A DNA stretch of 64,000 nt. It comes from Burkholderiales bacterium. GTDB lineage: Bacteria; Pseudomonadota; Gammaproteobacteria; Burkholderiales; WYBJ01. The notes under the pieces are model-generated. The model was not told the origin of the DNA and searched no databases. It saw nothing but the letters and a program-made list of their open reading frames with translations. The stretch spans positions 49,635-113,634 of the forward strand of contig JALHQN010000018.1 in assembly GCA_022841915.1 (NCBI GenBank), given 5' to 3'. A program made the translations under genes and the position numbers. Below are positions 36,657 to 47,147 of this stretch, one piece after another (positions within the stretch are counted from its first letter, which is position 1; every line of letters starts with the position of its first letter).

Positions 36657-37196
36657 CTAGGGCTTGCGTGTCGGTTTGGCACGCTTTGCGGCGGCGGTGA
36701 GTTTGCGCGGGGTGCGCTTGACCGAGGCTTTCTTCGACGCGGCCGCTGGCGCGGGTGCTTCGTTCGGCTTGGTGCCGGTCGGTATCACCATCTGCGTCTG
36801 GGTGACGATCGCCAGCCGCCGACCGTTGTCGTCGGTGATGGTCGTCTGCCATACCATCGTGGTGCGGCCCATGTGCAGCGGTATTGCCTCGCCGCGTATC
36901 ACCGGGCCGACGCCGCCGGAGAAGAAATTGGTCTTGGATTCGAGCGTGGTCGTGCGCGTATTGGGCGGCAGGTTGATCAGGGTACCCCGTGCCCCGAGGA
37001 CATCGCCGAACGCCATGATGATGCCTCCGGCAACGCGTCCCGACCGGTTCATGTGCGAATCGGTGATCGCGATTTCGGCTCGCACGCGTTCGCGGTCTAC
37101 GGAAAGCGGACGTATGCCAAGGAGTTTTGCGATCGGGTGATTGCCCAATGCATCGTTGAGCGCACGAGTGCTGGCGGTCGTGGTGGCTTTCGACAT
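36657..37196 (-). CDS. PaaI-family hot-dog thioesterase with a basic C-terminal tail
   Basis: A 179-residue protein. Residues 1-141 form a PaaI-type acyl-CoA thioesterase (LLGIRPLSVDRERVRAEIAI, MNRSGRVAGGIIMAFGDVLG and TTTLESKTNFFSGG, with the acidic residue that activates water). The last 38 residues are a lysine/alanine/proline-rich tail (AAASKKASVKRTPRKLTAAA) resembling bacterial histone-H1-like repeats, unusual for a thioesterase. It lies upstream of the fourth Bug gene by 137 nt. Confidence 0.83.
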   Translation of the reverse strand: MSKATTTASTRALNDALGNHPIAKLLGIRPLSVDRERVRAEIAITDSHMNRSGRVAGGIIMAFGDVLGARGTLINLPPNTRTTTLESKTNFFSGGVGPVIRGEAIPLHMGRTTMVWQTTITDDNGRRLAIVTQTQMVIPTGTKPNEAPAPAAASKKASVKRTPRKLTAAAKRAKPTRKP

Positions 37197-37291
37197 CGGC
37201 TTGGTTTCTCGCTAGGAAATGCCCGCTGAGCGGGTGCTGGAATTCGTTGGTCGGTGGTCGGGCACCGCGTGTGGGCTTGGGGACGGGCTAC

Positions 37292-38230
37292 TTACTCCCA
37301 GCCGGTCGCCTTCCCGACGGCGACGCGGTTCGCGGTGAACGGCAGCTTGCCGCGGCCGCGTACATCGATGGTGCCTTCCATGCGCTCGCCGGAGATCTTC
37401 CCGTTGAACAAGAACTCGCGGTTGCCGACGGGCACGATCAATTCGATGCGCTCGCCGGCGAGGCTCGCGTGCTTCAGAGGCCGTGCGCGTGCGCCACCCG
37501 TGGTGCCGGAGATCTTTTGATAGCTCTGCTGCAAGACGACTTGCGCGCTGTGCTCCGCCAAGCCTTCGGGCAGGGCGATCTGCCAGGTTCCGGCGACATG
37601 CGCGGGCACGATGTAGAAGAAAAGACTCGTCTGCGAGGCGCCATTGATCACTTGCTTCTCCGGCGAATCGAAAGTCACCGCGTTGTCCGACGTCCAGTCG
37701 CCCAGATTGTAGTCGTGGCTCACGATGCGTGACCCCGGCTTGAGCTCCGCGAGCATCTTGGGCCGCAACTCGAGTACGAAGCGAGGCAGCAGGTACAGCG
37801 TGAGTACGGTGGCCTCGCGGATATCGGTCTTGAAGGCATCCTGGCGCACGAACTTGGCGCGCTCGGCGACCTGTTCCTTGTGCGCATTGGTGACGGCCAG
37901 ATCCACCAGCTTCTCGCTGATGTCGACACCGAGTCCACGAGCGCCGAAACGCTTCGCCGCGGTGATGACGATGCGGCCATCGCCCGAACCCAAGTCGATC
38001 ACGTAGTCGTTGCTGCCCACGGCGGCCATTTGCAGCATGCGGTCCACAATGTACTGCGGCGTGGGCACATAGGGGCCCGCATCCACATCCTGGGCCGTCG
38101 CGGTTACGGCCGGCATCGCGCATGCCAGGGCCGACAGGACGGCGAACACCAACTGACGGCGCGACCGGCTCAGGGCGCGTCGCACAGTCGCGAACGATGC
38201 GCGATGGGCAGGTGGGCGAAGCTCGCTCAT
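37292..38230 (-). CDS. Exported class I SAM methyltransferase
   Basis: A 312-residue protein whose chosen ATG has GAGGAGA nine nt upstream. A basic N-terminus with two arginine pairs and the hydrophobic run LVFAVLSALACAMPAV ending TATAQ looks like a signal peptide (Sec, possibly Tat: SRRQLVF). The mature part has the SAM motif YVIDLGSGDGRIVITAAKR and LGVDISEKLVDLA, then a beta-rich C-terminal half of unknown use. Methyltransferases with export signals are found in Burkholderiales, but how they would reach SAM is unclear. The gene is part of a minus-strand run with the hydrolase. Confidence 0.82.
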   Translation of the reverse strand: MSELRPPAHRASFATVRRALSRSRRQLVFAVLSALACAMPAVTATAQDVDAGPYVPTPQYIVDRMLQMAAVGSNDYVIDLGSGDGRIVITAAKRFGARGLGVDISEKLVDLAVTNAHKEQVAERAKFVRQDAFKTDIREATVLTLYLLPRFVLELRPKMLAELKPGSRIVSHDYNLGDWTSDNAVTFDSPEKQVINGASQTSLFFYIVPAHVAGTWQIALPEGLAEHSAQVVLQQSYQKISGTTGGARARPLKHASLAGERIELIVPVGNREFLFNGKISGERMEGTIDVRGRGKLPFTANRVAVGKATGWE

Positions 38231-38430
38231 GAACAAATTCTCCTCAGAGGGACAAATTCGCGCGGGTCGCGATCGATCGTGCAGGCTCGGATCGAGGAAG
38301 ACTGTCGGCTGCTTCCTGCGCACGCGATTGCTGATCGGCGCAGGAGCATATCGTTTATGGGAGCGCCCTAGCAACCCGAGCGCTCGGATGACGCTCAAGG
38401 GCGTGGCCGTCGTTCGATGTGCTCGGGGCG

Positions 38431-39405
38431 CTATCGCCGCGGTTGTTCTGTCTTGGGCGTGAACGCGCATGACCGACCCGGCGGATTCGCTGGGGGTTCC
38501 TGGTCCGAATCCGGTCGTACGGGACAAAAGGCGGAACCAGCGAGCGGATGCTCGTACATCGCGCGGGCACTGTGTCCGACGCCGGGGATTTCGAGCAAGT
38601 GCCAGCCGAAGGGCAGCTTCAGAGCTTCGGCGTGCGCTTTGGCTTGTGCGAAGACGCGCAGGGCGCGGGCGTGGCGGGTGTCGCCTTGACGCTTTGCGGC
38701 GGGCGTCATCGACAGATTGTCGGTCTGGGTGTCCGCTGTGCCGACCATTACCGTGATCGGCTGGGTGAGATAGCGCTCGAGTGTGCTTGCGTCTGCCAGT
38801 CCGTCCGGCAGACCGCCCAAGCCGTAGGGGAAGCGTTCCTCCAGGCTCGGCGTAAGCCAGGTGCCGGGGTTGGCGATGACGATGCGAACCGGGTCCAGCG
38901 GGGCGAGCGCGGCGATCCGGGACAGGAACTGGCCGCCCGCAGAATGGCCGAGCAGGACATAAGGCATGTCGGGCGCGCCTTCGGCGGCGCGAATCTTGTC
39001 GACGACTGCCTTGAGCAATGCGCTCGTGCGTTCACTCACCGCGACGGCCTGCAGCGAGCGCTCCGAGTCGCGACGCACGATGCCGCCGTGCTGAAAGCGC
39101 CAGGTGGGAAAGCGCTCGCGGTCGAACAAAGGCGCGATCACCAGGGCGCCGAACTGCTCGCCGAGGGCGCGAGTGCTATTGCGGTAACCCGCGGCGTTTC
39201 TGCCCAGACCGTGCAACGAGACGATCAGGGCTCGACCGTCGTAGTTGGCGGGCTTGTGCACGAACACCTCGACCTCGGTGCCGTGGGCATCGACGACGAT
39301 GCGACTATCGCCCGGCTCGACGCCGGCCGCATGGGCGGGCGCCGGTGTAACCAGCATCGCCCCGATCAGGCACACGCGGGCGAGCCATCCGAGCCCGATG
39401 GTCAC
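38431..39405 (-). CDS. Exported alpha/beta hydrolase (depolymerase/esterase-like)
   Basis: A 324-residue protein with a signal peptide (LARVCLIGAMLVTPAPAHA) and an alpha/beta hydrolase fold: oxyanion-site IVSLHGLGRNAAGYRN, nucleophile elbow VLLGHSAGGQFLSR (serine), acid region near VMVGTADTQTDN, and the catalytic histidine in EIPGVGHSARAMYE. It resembles extracellular PHB-depolymerase/feruloyl-esterase-like enzymes. It starts 13 nt after the glutaryl-CoA dehydrogenase stop. Confidence 0.8.
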   Translation of the reverse strand: MTIGLGWLARVCLIGAMLVTPAPAHAAGVEPGDSRIVVDAHGTEVEVFVHKPANYDGRALIVSLHGLGRNAAGYRNSTRALGEQFGALVIAPLFDRERFPTWRFQHGGIVRRDSERSLQAVAVSERTSALLKAVVDKIRAAEGAPDMPYVLLGHSAGGQFLSRIAALAPLDPVRIVIANPGTWLTPSLEERFPYGLGGLPDGLADASTLERYLTQPITVMVGTADTQTDNLSMTPAAKRQGDTRHARALRVFAQAKAHAEALKLPFGWHLLEIPGVGHSARAMYEHPLAGSAFCPVRPDSDQEPPANPPGRSCAFTPKTEQPRR

Positions 39406-39418
39406 GTCCGGCCTGGCA

Positions 39419-40612
39419 TCAGAAGAAGGCCTGGATGCCTGTTTGCGCGCGCCCGAGAATCAGTGCGTGGATGTCGTGGGTGCCCTCGTAGGTGTTCACG
39501 GCCTCGAGATTCATGACATGGCGAATCACGTGATACTCGTCGGAGATGCCGTTGCCGCCGTGCATGTCGCGCGCCATGCGGGCGATGTCGAGCGCCTTGC
39601 CGGCCGCGTTGCGCTTGACGATAGAAAGCATCTCGGGCGCCCAGCGGTCGGCATCGATCAGACGCCCCACACGCAGGGCGGCCTGCAGGCCGAGCGTGAT
39701 CTCGGTTTGCATGTTCACCAGCTTCAGCTGGATCAGTTGGTTGGCCGCGAGCGGACGACCGAACTGCTTGCGGTCGAGCGTGTATTGGCGCGCGGCATGC
39801 CAGCAGAACTCCGCCGCGCCCATGGCGCCCCAGGCAATGCCGTAGCGCGCCTTGTTCAGGCAACCGAACGGACCGGCGAGTCCGGAGACGTTGGGAAGCA
39901 AGTTCTCGGCCGGCACCAGCACATCGCTCATGACGACTTCGCCCGTGATCGACACCCGCAGGCTGAACTTGCCTTCGATCTTGGGCGCCGAGAGACCCTT
40001 CATGCCCTTCTCGAGGATGAAGCCGCGAATCTTGCCGTCGTCGTCCTTTGCCCAGATCACGAATACGTCCGCAATGGGTGCGTTGGTGATCCAGATCTTC
40101 GAGCCGTTGAGCACGTAACCGCCATCCACCTTGCGCGCGCGGGTCTGCATGCCGCCCGGATCGGAGCCGTTGTCAGGTTCGGTGAGCCCGAAGCATCCGA
40201 CCCATTCGCCGCTTGCGAGCTTGGGCAGGTACTTCTGGCGCTGCGCTTCGCTTCCATAGGCGTAAATCGGGTACATCACCAGGCTCGACTGCACGCCGGA
40301 GGCGGACCGGTAGCCGCTGTCGACGCGCTCGATTTCGCGCGCGATCAATCCGTAGCTGACGTGGTTCACGCCGGCACAACCATAGCCTTCGATCGTGGAA
40401 CCGAGGAAGCCCAGCGCACCCATCTCGTTCATCACTTCGCGGTCGAAGTGCTCGTGGCGATGCGAGTCGCGCACGCGGGGCATGAGCTTTTCCTGGCAAT
40501 AGGCATGGGCACTGTCGCGCACCATGCGCTCTTCGTCGCTCAGCTGCTCGTCGAGCAGGAACGGATCGTCCCATTGAAATCCGGGCTTGTTCGCGGATTC
40601 CTTCGTGCTCAT
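39419..40612 (-). CDS. gcdH: Glutaryl-CoA dehydrogenase
   Basis: A 397-residue flavoprotein that oxidises and decarboxylates glutaryl-CoA to crotonyl-CoA in lysine, tryptophan and aromatic catabolism. It has [20 protein letters not shown], the segment [38 protein letters not shown] and the terminal [16 protein letters not shown], where the glutamate is catalytic. The start at 40612 has AGGAG seven nt upstream. Downstream lie the hydrolase and upstream, 45 nt away, the NUDIX gene. Confidence 0.93.
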   Translation of the reverse strand: MSTKESANKPGFQWDDPFLLDEQLSDEERMVRDSAHAYCQEKLMPRVRDSHRHEHFDREVMNEMGALGFLGSTIEGYGCAGVNHVSYGLIAREIERVDSGYRSASGVQSSLVMYPIYAYGSEAQRQKYLPKLASGEWVGCFGLTEPDNGSDPGGMQTRARKVDGGYVLNGSKIWITNAPIADVFVIWAKDDDGKIRGFILEKGMKGLSAPKIEGKFSLRVSITGEVVMSDVLVPAENLLPNVSGLAGPFGCLNKARYGIAWGAMGAAEFCWHAARQYTLDRKQFGRPLAANQLIQLKLVNMQTEITLGLQAALRVGRLIDADRWAPEMLSIVKRNAAGKALDIARMARDMHGGNGISDEYHVIRHVMNLEAVNTYEGTHDIHALILGRAQTGIQAFF

Positions 40613-40657
40613 AGACTTCTCCTGGATGCGATGGGGGAGCGGGCGGCTTGCGCCCAC

Positions 40658-41203
40658 TCAACTGCGGCGGGGCAACGGCTCGATGGTGCCGATGTGGAAG
40701 CTGAAATGCCCCTTGCGTTTATCGTTGAAGTAATGCGTGAGCGTGTTGCGCACCGTGGCGAATGCGATGTCGTCCCACGGCACCTCGTGTTCGTTGCACA
40801 GCATGATTTCCAGCGTTTCCTCGCCGGGGAAATAATCCAGGTCGAGCAGGCGCGCCCGAAAGAGCATGTACACCTGGCTGATGTGCGGAATGTTGTAGAG
40901 CGCGAACAGGTCGAGGACTTCGACGCGCGCATTGGCCTCTTCCAGGGTTTCGCGCTTGGCGCCGTCGCCCGTGGTTTCTCCGTTTTCCATGAAGCCTGCC
41001 GGCACGGTCCAAAGACCGCGCCGCGGCTCGATGGCGCGGCGGCACAGCAAAATGCGATCTTCCCATTCGGGGATGCAGCCGACCACCATCTTCGGATTCT
41101 GATAATGGATCGTGCCGCACGCGTCGCAGACGTGCCGGGGCAAGGCATCGCCGGGAGGAACGCGCACCACCACACGGGTGCCGCAATTAGCGCAAAAATT
41201 CAT
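40658..41203 (-). CDS. NUDIX hydrolase with N-terminal zinc ribbon
   Basis: A 181-residue protein. The zinc ribbon is MNFCANCGT ... HVCDACGTIHYQ. The NUDIX box GFMENGETTGDGAKRETLEEANA fits Gx5Ex7REUxEExG with the final G replaced by A. These NudC-like or ADP-ribose-type enzymes cleave nucleoside diphosphate derivatives such as NADH or ADP-ribose. It heads the minus-strand unit NUDIX-gcdH-hydrolase and is divergent from the second AAA gene. Confidence 0.88.
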   Translation of the reverse strand: MNFCANCGTRVVVRVPPGDALPRHVCDACGTIHYQNPKMVVGCIPEWEDRILLCRRAIEPRRGLWTVPAGFMENGETTGDGAKRETLEEANARVEVLDLFALYNIPHISQVYMLFRARLLDLDYFPGEETLEIMLCNEHEVPWDDIAFATVRNTLTHYFNDKRKGHFSFHIGTIEPLPRRS

Positions 41204-41329
41204 GAAGGGAGGCTCGAAGCTCGAACGATTCTATACGCTGGGCGACGCCTGGCAAAGGCCGCGAATCGGGCGCTTAGCGGCCATGCGCAGGGGGGCTGCC
41301 GGCGGAAGCTACATGCTATCATCGAACGC

Positions 41330-42388
41330 ATGCGTCCCTCGCATGTGCGCGCGGTACTCGAGCGCGAATTCCAAGCTGCAATCGACGGCGTCCACACGCC
41401 CGTCATGCTATGGGGCCCGCCTGGCGTGGGCAAGTCGCGCATCGCCGCCGATGTCGCGCGCAGCAACGGTGTCGAGCTCATCGACATCCGGCTCTCGCAG
41501 ATGGAGCCCACCGACCTGCGGGGCATCCCGTTTCGGGACGGCGATCGCGTGGAGTGGTCGGTGCCTTCGCTGCTTCCCGATGCGCAGCGCCACGGCGCGC
41601 GCGGGATCCTCTTCCTCGACGAGATCACCTCGGCTCCGCCCACGGTCACTGCCGCGGCCTACCAGCTGATTCTCGATCGCAAATTGGGCGAGTATTCCAT
41701 TCCCGCGGGCTGGGCGATTTTTTCCGCGGGCAATCGGTACGGTGATCGTGGCGTCACTTATGTCATGCCGGCGCCGCTGGCGAATCGGTTCACCCATTAC
41801 GAGATCGAGCCGCATCTGGACGACTGGGTCGAGTGGGCGCACGGCGCAGGGATGGATTGGCGGCTGATCGCGTTCCTGCGCTTCCGGCCCGATCTGCTGT
41901 TCGAATTCGACCCGGCTCGCAATCCCGTCGCTTTTCCGAGCCCTCGCTCCTGGGAGTACGCGCACCGCGCCCTGGTCAAGTTCGCCGAGCTGCCGCATTT
42001 GCTGCTCGAGGCGCTGCAGGCTTGTGTGGGCCCGGCGTCAGGGGTCGAGTTCATGGCTTTCCTCGACCACATGAACGACATGCCGGACATCGAGGCCATT
42101 TCCCGGGGCGAGTCGCTGGAGATGCCGGCGCGGCTCGACATCCAGTACGGCGTCGCCACAGCGCTCGTGCGTCGGGCGCAGCGGGTCACGGGAAGCGAGG
42201 AGGCCGTCGCCTCGATGCGTCACATCCTGCGCTATGCGCGCCAGTTTCCGCAGCAGGAACTCGGCGTGATGCTGGTGACGGACATGCATCGCACCATCGG
42301 TCAGCCCTTGTACGCGCTGCCGGAGTTCAAGGACTGGGCTCAGAGCGTGAGCGAACTGCTGCTGTTCGACCGAGCGCTCCCCGGCTGA
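41330..42388 (+). CDS. MoxR-like AAA+ ATPase (second pair)
   Basis: A 352-residue ATPase, different from the one at 30.2 kb. Walker A is [20 protein letters not shown] at about 23-42, with DIRLSQMEPTDLRGIPF, Walker B ARGILFLDEITSAPP and sensor IFSAGNRYGDRGVTYVMP. A longer C-terminal helical domain follows. It is followed 31 nt later by a VWA protein, and the two probably act together as a chaperone on an unidentified client. The frame is open far upstream but only the part from 41330 is protein-like. Confidence 0.88.
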   Translation: MRPSHVRAVLEREFQAAIDGVHTPVMLWGPPGVGKSRIAADVARSNGVELIDIRLSQMEPTDLRGIPFRDGDRVEWSVPSLLPDAQRHGARGILFLDEITSAPPTVTAAAYQLILDRKLGEYSIPAGWAIFSAGNRYGDRGVTYVMPAPLANRFTHYEIEPHLDDWVEWAHGAGMDWRLIAFLRFRPDLLFEFDPARNPVAFPSPRSWEYAHRALVKFAELPHLLLEALQACVGPASGVEFMAFLDHMNDMPDIEAISRGESLEMPARLDIQYGVATALVRRAQRVTGSEEAVASMRHILRYARQFPQQELGVMLVTDMHRTIGQPLYALPEFKDWAQSVSELLLFDRALPG

Positions 42389-42419
42389 GTCGCTCGATGG
42401 CCTCAGCGGTAGCGGCACC

Positions 42420-43682
42420 GTGAGTGCGGGCGAATCCCGGGATGTCGACGTCAAGCTGCAGGCGGCTCGCACACGCCTCGTGCTCGATCAGCCATTCATG
42501 GGCGCATTGCTCTTGCACCTGCCGATGCAGGCGACGAATCGCTGCGAGACGATCGGCACCGACGGCGTCGCCATCCACTTCAATCCGCGCTACATCGCCG
42601 CACTGAGCTTGCGCCAGACGCAGTTCATGCTGGCCCACCAGGCTTTGCACTGTGCCTTGGGCCATTTCGCACGGCGCGGTCACCGAACGCGCAACCGCTG
42701 GGATGTCGCATGCGATTTCGCGGTGAATCTGCTGCTGGCCGACGAAGGGATGGAGCCGCCTGCGGGTGCTTTGCTCGACAGTCGCTACCGAGGCTTGTCG
42801 GCGGAGGAGATCTATCCGCTCATCGCGGAGGGCGCTGGACTGACGACGCTCGACGTCCATCTGTTCGACGGTGCGTCGGCGGCCGCGGGCACGGCGCGCG
42901 TCGGCGACGGTGGCGAGCGCGAGCGCGAGCGAGCGGCGACGGAACGAGACGATGCGGATGCAGCCGCGAGCGACGACGAGCAATGGAGCGACGCGGCCCC
43001 GCATCGTCGTCGCAATTCGGGAGCGGCGACGGCCCAGACCGAGGCGCACTCGATCGAGGAGTCGGCGCAGCAATGGCAGATGCGGCTCGCGAGCGCTGCG
43101 CAGCAGGCCGAACGCGCCGGCCGTCTGGGTGCATCGTGGCAGCGTGCGCTCGGTCGCATGCTTCAGCCGGCGTTGCCGTGGAGTGCGCTGCTCGCCCGCC
43201 ATGTCGTGAGCCGGGCGCGGGACGACTACAGTTTCCAGCGTCCCTCGCGTCGTGATGTCGGGGGCGCCTTGCTGCCGCGCATGCATTCAGCCCAACTGGA
43301 TCTGTTCGTCGTGCTGGACACGAGCGGCTCGGTGAGCGAAAGCCAGTTGAACGCGTTCGCAGCCGAGATCGAGGCGCTCAAGGGGCAGGTGCGGGCTCGT
43401 GTCACGCTGCATGCGTGCGACGAGAAGTTGGTGCAGGAAGGACCCTGGGTGTTCGAATCGTGGGAGCCGATCGACTTGCCGCGCACGCTTACGGGCGGCG
43501 GCGGGACGGATTTCAGGCCCGTGTTCGACTGGATCCGCGATCAGTCGCAGCGGCCCGACCTGCTGATCTACTTCACCGACGCAGAAGGCGACTTTCCGCA
43601 GAGCGCGCCGCCGTTTCCCGTGATCTGGCTGGTGAAGGGGCCGGCGCCGGTGCCTTGGGGCGAACGGATCCAGCTCAACTGA
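42420..43682 (+). CDS. DUF2201-type protein: metallopeptidase-like and VWA domains
   Basis: A 420-residue protein starting at GTG. The N-terminal putative metallopeptidase domain has LAHQALHCALGHFARRG at 71-87, where the expected HExxH zinc motif reads HQALH (His73, Gln74, His77, His82), so the catalytic glutamate is missing. A low-complexity acidic/arginine linker follows at about 155-215. The C-terminal VWA domain has DLFVVLDTSGSVSESQL and TGGGGTDFRPVFDWIRD. Such proteins pair with the AAA ATPase encoded upstream; the function is unknown. Confidence 0.86.
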   Translation: MSAGESRDVDVKLQAARTRLVLDQPFMGALLLHLPMQATNRCETIGTDGVAIHFNPRYIAALSLRQTQFMLAHQALHCALGHFARRGHRTRNRWDVACDFAVNLLLADEGMEPPAGALLDSRYRGLSAEEIYPLIAEGAGLTTLDVHLFDGASAAAGTARVGDGGERERERAATERDDADAAASDDEQWSDAAPHRRRNSGAATAQTEAHSIEESAQQWQMRLASAAQQAERAGRLGASWQRALGRMLQPALPWSALLARHVVSRARDDYSFQRPSRRDVGGALLPRMHSAQLDLFVVLDTSGSVSESQLNAFAAEIEALKGQVRARVTLHACDEKLVQEGPWVFESWEPIDLPRTLTGGGGTDFRPVFDWIRDQSQRPDLLIYFTDAEGDFPQSAPPFPVIWLVKGPAPVPWGERIQLN

Positions 43683-43721
43683 ACTCGATCGTTGCGGCGC
43701 TTCCGGGGCCGCCGCCGGCTC

Positions 43722-44918
43722 TCATGGTTCGCCGATACCGGGAACGTCGATCGCAGAAGGACGATCGCTGAAGGGGCTGCGTTCGTTCAGCTCATCGACG
43801 TAGCCGCCGATGCCGACCATCTCTCGTTCCAGGTACTGGCCGATCGCGCGTCTGAACTCGGGATGAGCGACCCAGTGCGCCGAGTAGGTTTCGACCGGGA
43901 GCAGGCCGCGCGCCATCTTGTGTTCGCCTTGCGCGCCGCCTTCGAACCGGCCGATGCGGTGAGCGATGCAGTACTCGATCGTCTGGTAGTAGCAGGCCTC
44001 GAAATGCAGCAGTGGCACCGATGCGATCGCGCCCCAGTTGCGCCCGTACATGACCTCGTTGCCCGCTACGATGTTGAACGTGGCGGCGATCGGCTTGCCT
44101 TCGTGACTTGCTTCGATCAGCAGCACGTTCTGCGGCAGGTGGTGCGCGAGATGGAGAAAGAAGTCGAGGTTGAGATAAGGCGTGGAGCGATGCTCCCGGT
44201 AGGTCTGGCGATAGCAGCGATCGAAGAACGCCCAGTCGGATTCCCTGGCCTCATCGCCGCGCAGCCAGCGGAACGTGATGCCTTGCTCGCGCACCCGGCG
44301 GCGCTCCTGGCGGATCTTCTTGCGCTTCTCGCGTGCGAGTTGCGCCAGGAACTCGTCGAAATCGCGGTAGCCGGGGTTGCTCCAATGGAACTGCACCCCC
44401 TTGCGCAACATCATGCCGGCTTGTTCGCATTCTTGGGCGACGGATACTTCCGGGAAGAGCAGATGCACCGATGAAGCGCTGCAGCGCTGCGCCAGGGCGA
44501 GGGCGGCGTCGAGCAGCAGGCGGCGCTGTGGTGCAGTGGGCGCCATCAGTCTCTGCCCGGTGATCGGCGTGAAGGGCACGGCGCTCAGAAGCTTCGGGTA
44601 GTACGTCAAGCCATGACGATGGTAGGCGTCCGCCCAGGCCCAATCGAAGACGTACTCGCCGTAGGAGTGGTCCTTGAGGTAGAGCGGCATCGCGGCCGCG
44701 AGGCGATCGGCATCCCACAGCGTGATGTGGCACGGTTGCCATCCCGTCGCGGCGGATACGCAACCCGTGGATTCGAGTCCGTGCAAGAACGCATGGCTGA
44801 GCAAGGGGTTGCCCGGCGCGAGCTGATCCCATTGCGCGGCTGGCACGTCGCCAAGGGATTCGACGATGCGTATTGGGTCTCGAGAGTGTTGTGCGCGCAT
44901 GGCCTCGACGTGCGACAC
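43722..44918 (-). CDS. FemAB/GNAT-like acyltransferase (DUF482 family)
   Basis: A 398-residue protein of the peptidoglycan-biosynthesis-like GNAT family. Typical segments are VPAAQWDQLAPGNPLLSHAF, WAWADAYHRHGLTYYPKLLS, FLAQLAREKRKKIRQERRRV and FEGGAQGEHKMARGLLP. The fold is that of FemABX, which adds amino acids or acyl groups to cell-wall precursors, but no substrate is known. Start GTG 44918 or ATG 44900. It is divergent from glnB, a common betaproteobacterial arrangement. Confidence 0.85.
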   Translation of the reverse strand: MSHVEAMRAQHSRDPIRIVESLGDVPAAQWDQLAPGNPLLSHAFLHGLESTGCVSAATGWQPCHITLWDADRLAAAMPLYLKDHSYGEYVFDWAWADAYHRHGLTYYPKLLSAVPFTPITGQRLMAPTAPQRRLLLDAALALAQRCSASSVHLLFPEVSVAQECEQAGMMLRKGVQFHWSNPGYRDFDEFLAQLAREKRKKIRQERRRVREQGITFRWLRGDEARESDWAFFDRCYRQTYREHRSTPYLNLDFFLHLAHHLPQNVLLIEASHEGKPIAATFNIVAGNEVMYGRNWGAIASVPLLHFEACYYQTIEYCIAHRIGRFEGGAQGEHKMARGLLPVETYSAHWVAHPEFRRAIGQYLEREMVGIGGYVDELNERSPFSDRPSAIDVPGIGEP

Positions 44919-44985
44919 GCCTGGCGGGACAGTAGCGTCCGCTTCGATTCGGACGCAGTGCGTTCCGCAGTCAGGGGATAGCGGC

Positions 44986-44991
44986 TATACT
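44986..44991 (+). promoter_or_regulatory. Possible -10 element of glnB
   Basis: TATACT lies 32 nt before the glnB ATG. The hexamer 17 nt upstream (TTCCGC) is a poor -35, so an activator may be needed if this is the promoter. Confidence 0.35.
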
Positions 44992-44993
44992 AA

Positions 44994-45362
<369 letters not shown>

Positions 45363-45437
45363 CCGCGAGGGGGTGACGGGACTGCCGAGAGCCTCGTTAA
45401 CCACTTCCTTACAGACTCGGATCGGGCGTGTCGCCGG

Positions 45438-45977
45438 CTATCCCCGCAAGAGTACGATGACGGCGCCCGAGCCGCCGTCGATCGGCCTCGCTTCGCAGTA
45501 GGCAAGCACGTCATCGCGCAAGATCAGCCAGTGGCTCAGTTTGCTTTTGAGCACGGGTAGCCGATTGCGCGAGCGCAATCCCTTCCCATGGATGATGCGA
45601 ACGCAGCGGGTGCCGCTTTGCATGCATTCCTGCAAAAAGGCGGCAGTGGCGATCCGCGCCTCGGCCGCGGTCATGCCGTGCAGATCGAATTCATCCTGGA
45701 TCACCCAGTGCCCGCGGCGCAGTTTGCGCAGGACCGACTGGGGCACTCCGGGGCGGACATAAACGAGTTCCTCGCCCGAGGCGACGCCGGTGTCCGGGCT
45801 TGGAGGTGCGGTGAGGGATTCTTCGAGTACTCGACGTTCGTCTTGTAGGCGCTGTCGCGGTATGGGAGGCGGACGCGGCCGCTGGGGCTCGACCCGGATG
45901 GCGCCTCTCAGACGCACGACATCGCGCATCTCAGCCTGAAAATCGAGGTCGTTCGAGGTGGCGGCCGGCTTTTTCAT
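45438..45977 (-). CDS. Smr/MutS2-type endonuclease-domain protein
   Basis: A 179-residue protein. The first 80 residues are charged and probably disordered (MKKPAATSNDLDFQAEM...). The Smr domain follows with FDLHGMTAAEAR and RCVRIIHGKGLRSRNR, the two conserved motifs of this nicking or RNA-processing domain, ending GSGAVIVLLRG. It is the stand-alone Smr protein found in most betaproteobacteria. It lies 42 nt downstream of trxB on the same strand. Confidence 0.9.
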   Translation of the reverse strand: MKKPAATSNDLDFQAEMRDVVRLRGAIRVEPQRPRPPPIPRQRLQDERRVLEESLTAPPSPDTGVASGEELVYVRPGVPQSVLRKLRRGHWVIQDEFDLHGMTAAEARIATAAFLQECMQSGTRCVRIIHGKGLRSRNRLPVLKSKLSHWLILRDDVLAYCEARPIDGGSGAVIVLLRG

Positions 45978-46019
45978 GGCAATGGGCGCTCACCTGACAA
46001 CGATACGGTGCGCCTGCGT

Positions 46020-47027
<1,008 letters not shown>

Positions 47028-47066
47028 TTACTGGCGAACTTTGTCGAGTTCGCGCAACACTCCAAA

Positions 47067-47094
47067 TTGCTAATTCAACTGGTTGTCATACAAT
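47067..47094 (+). promoter_or_regulatory. Candidate promoter of the TpsB gene
   Basis: TTGCTA at 47067-47072 and TACAAT at 47089-47094 with 16-nt spacing, in the AT-rich gap (46980-47147) between trxB and the TpsB gene. Transcription would begin near 47101, about 47 nt before the ATG. Confidence 0.45.
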
Positions 47095-47147
47095 AAAACG
47101 GGCATTATCCCGCGCTGCGCCGTAACTACTGAATTCATGGTCAACGA

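Noticed and set aside
39245..41329. Open frame upstream of the second AAA ATPase giving a 1047-residue protein
   Set aside because: The upstream part is the antisense of gcdH and NUDIX and has no domain; the ATPase clearly starts at 41330.
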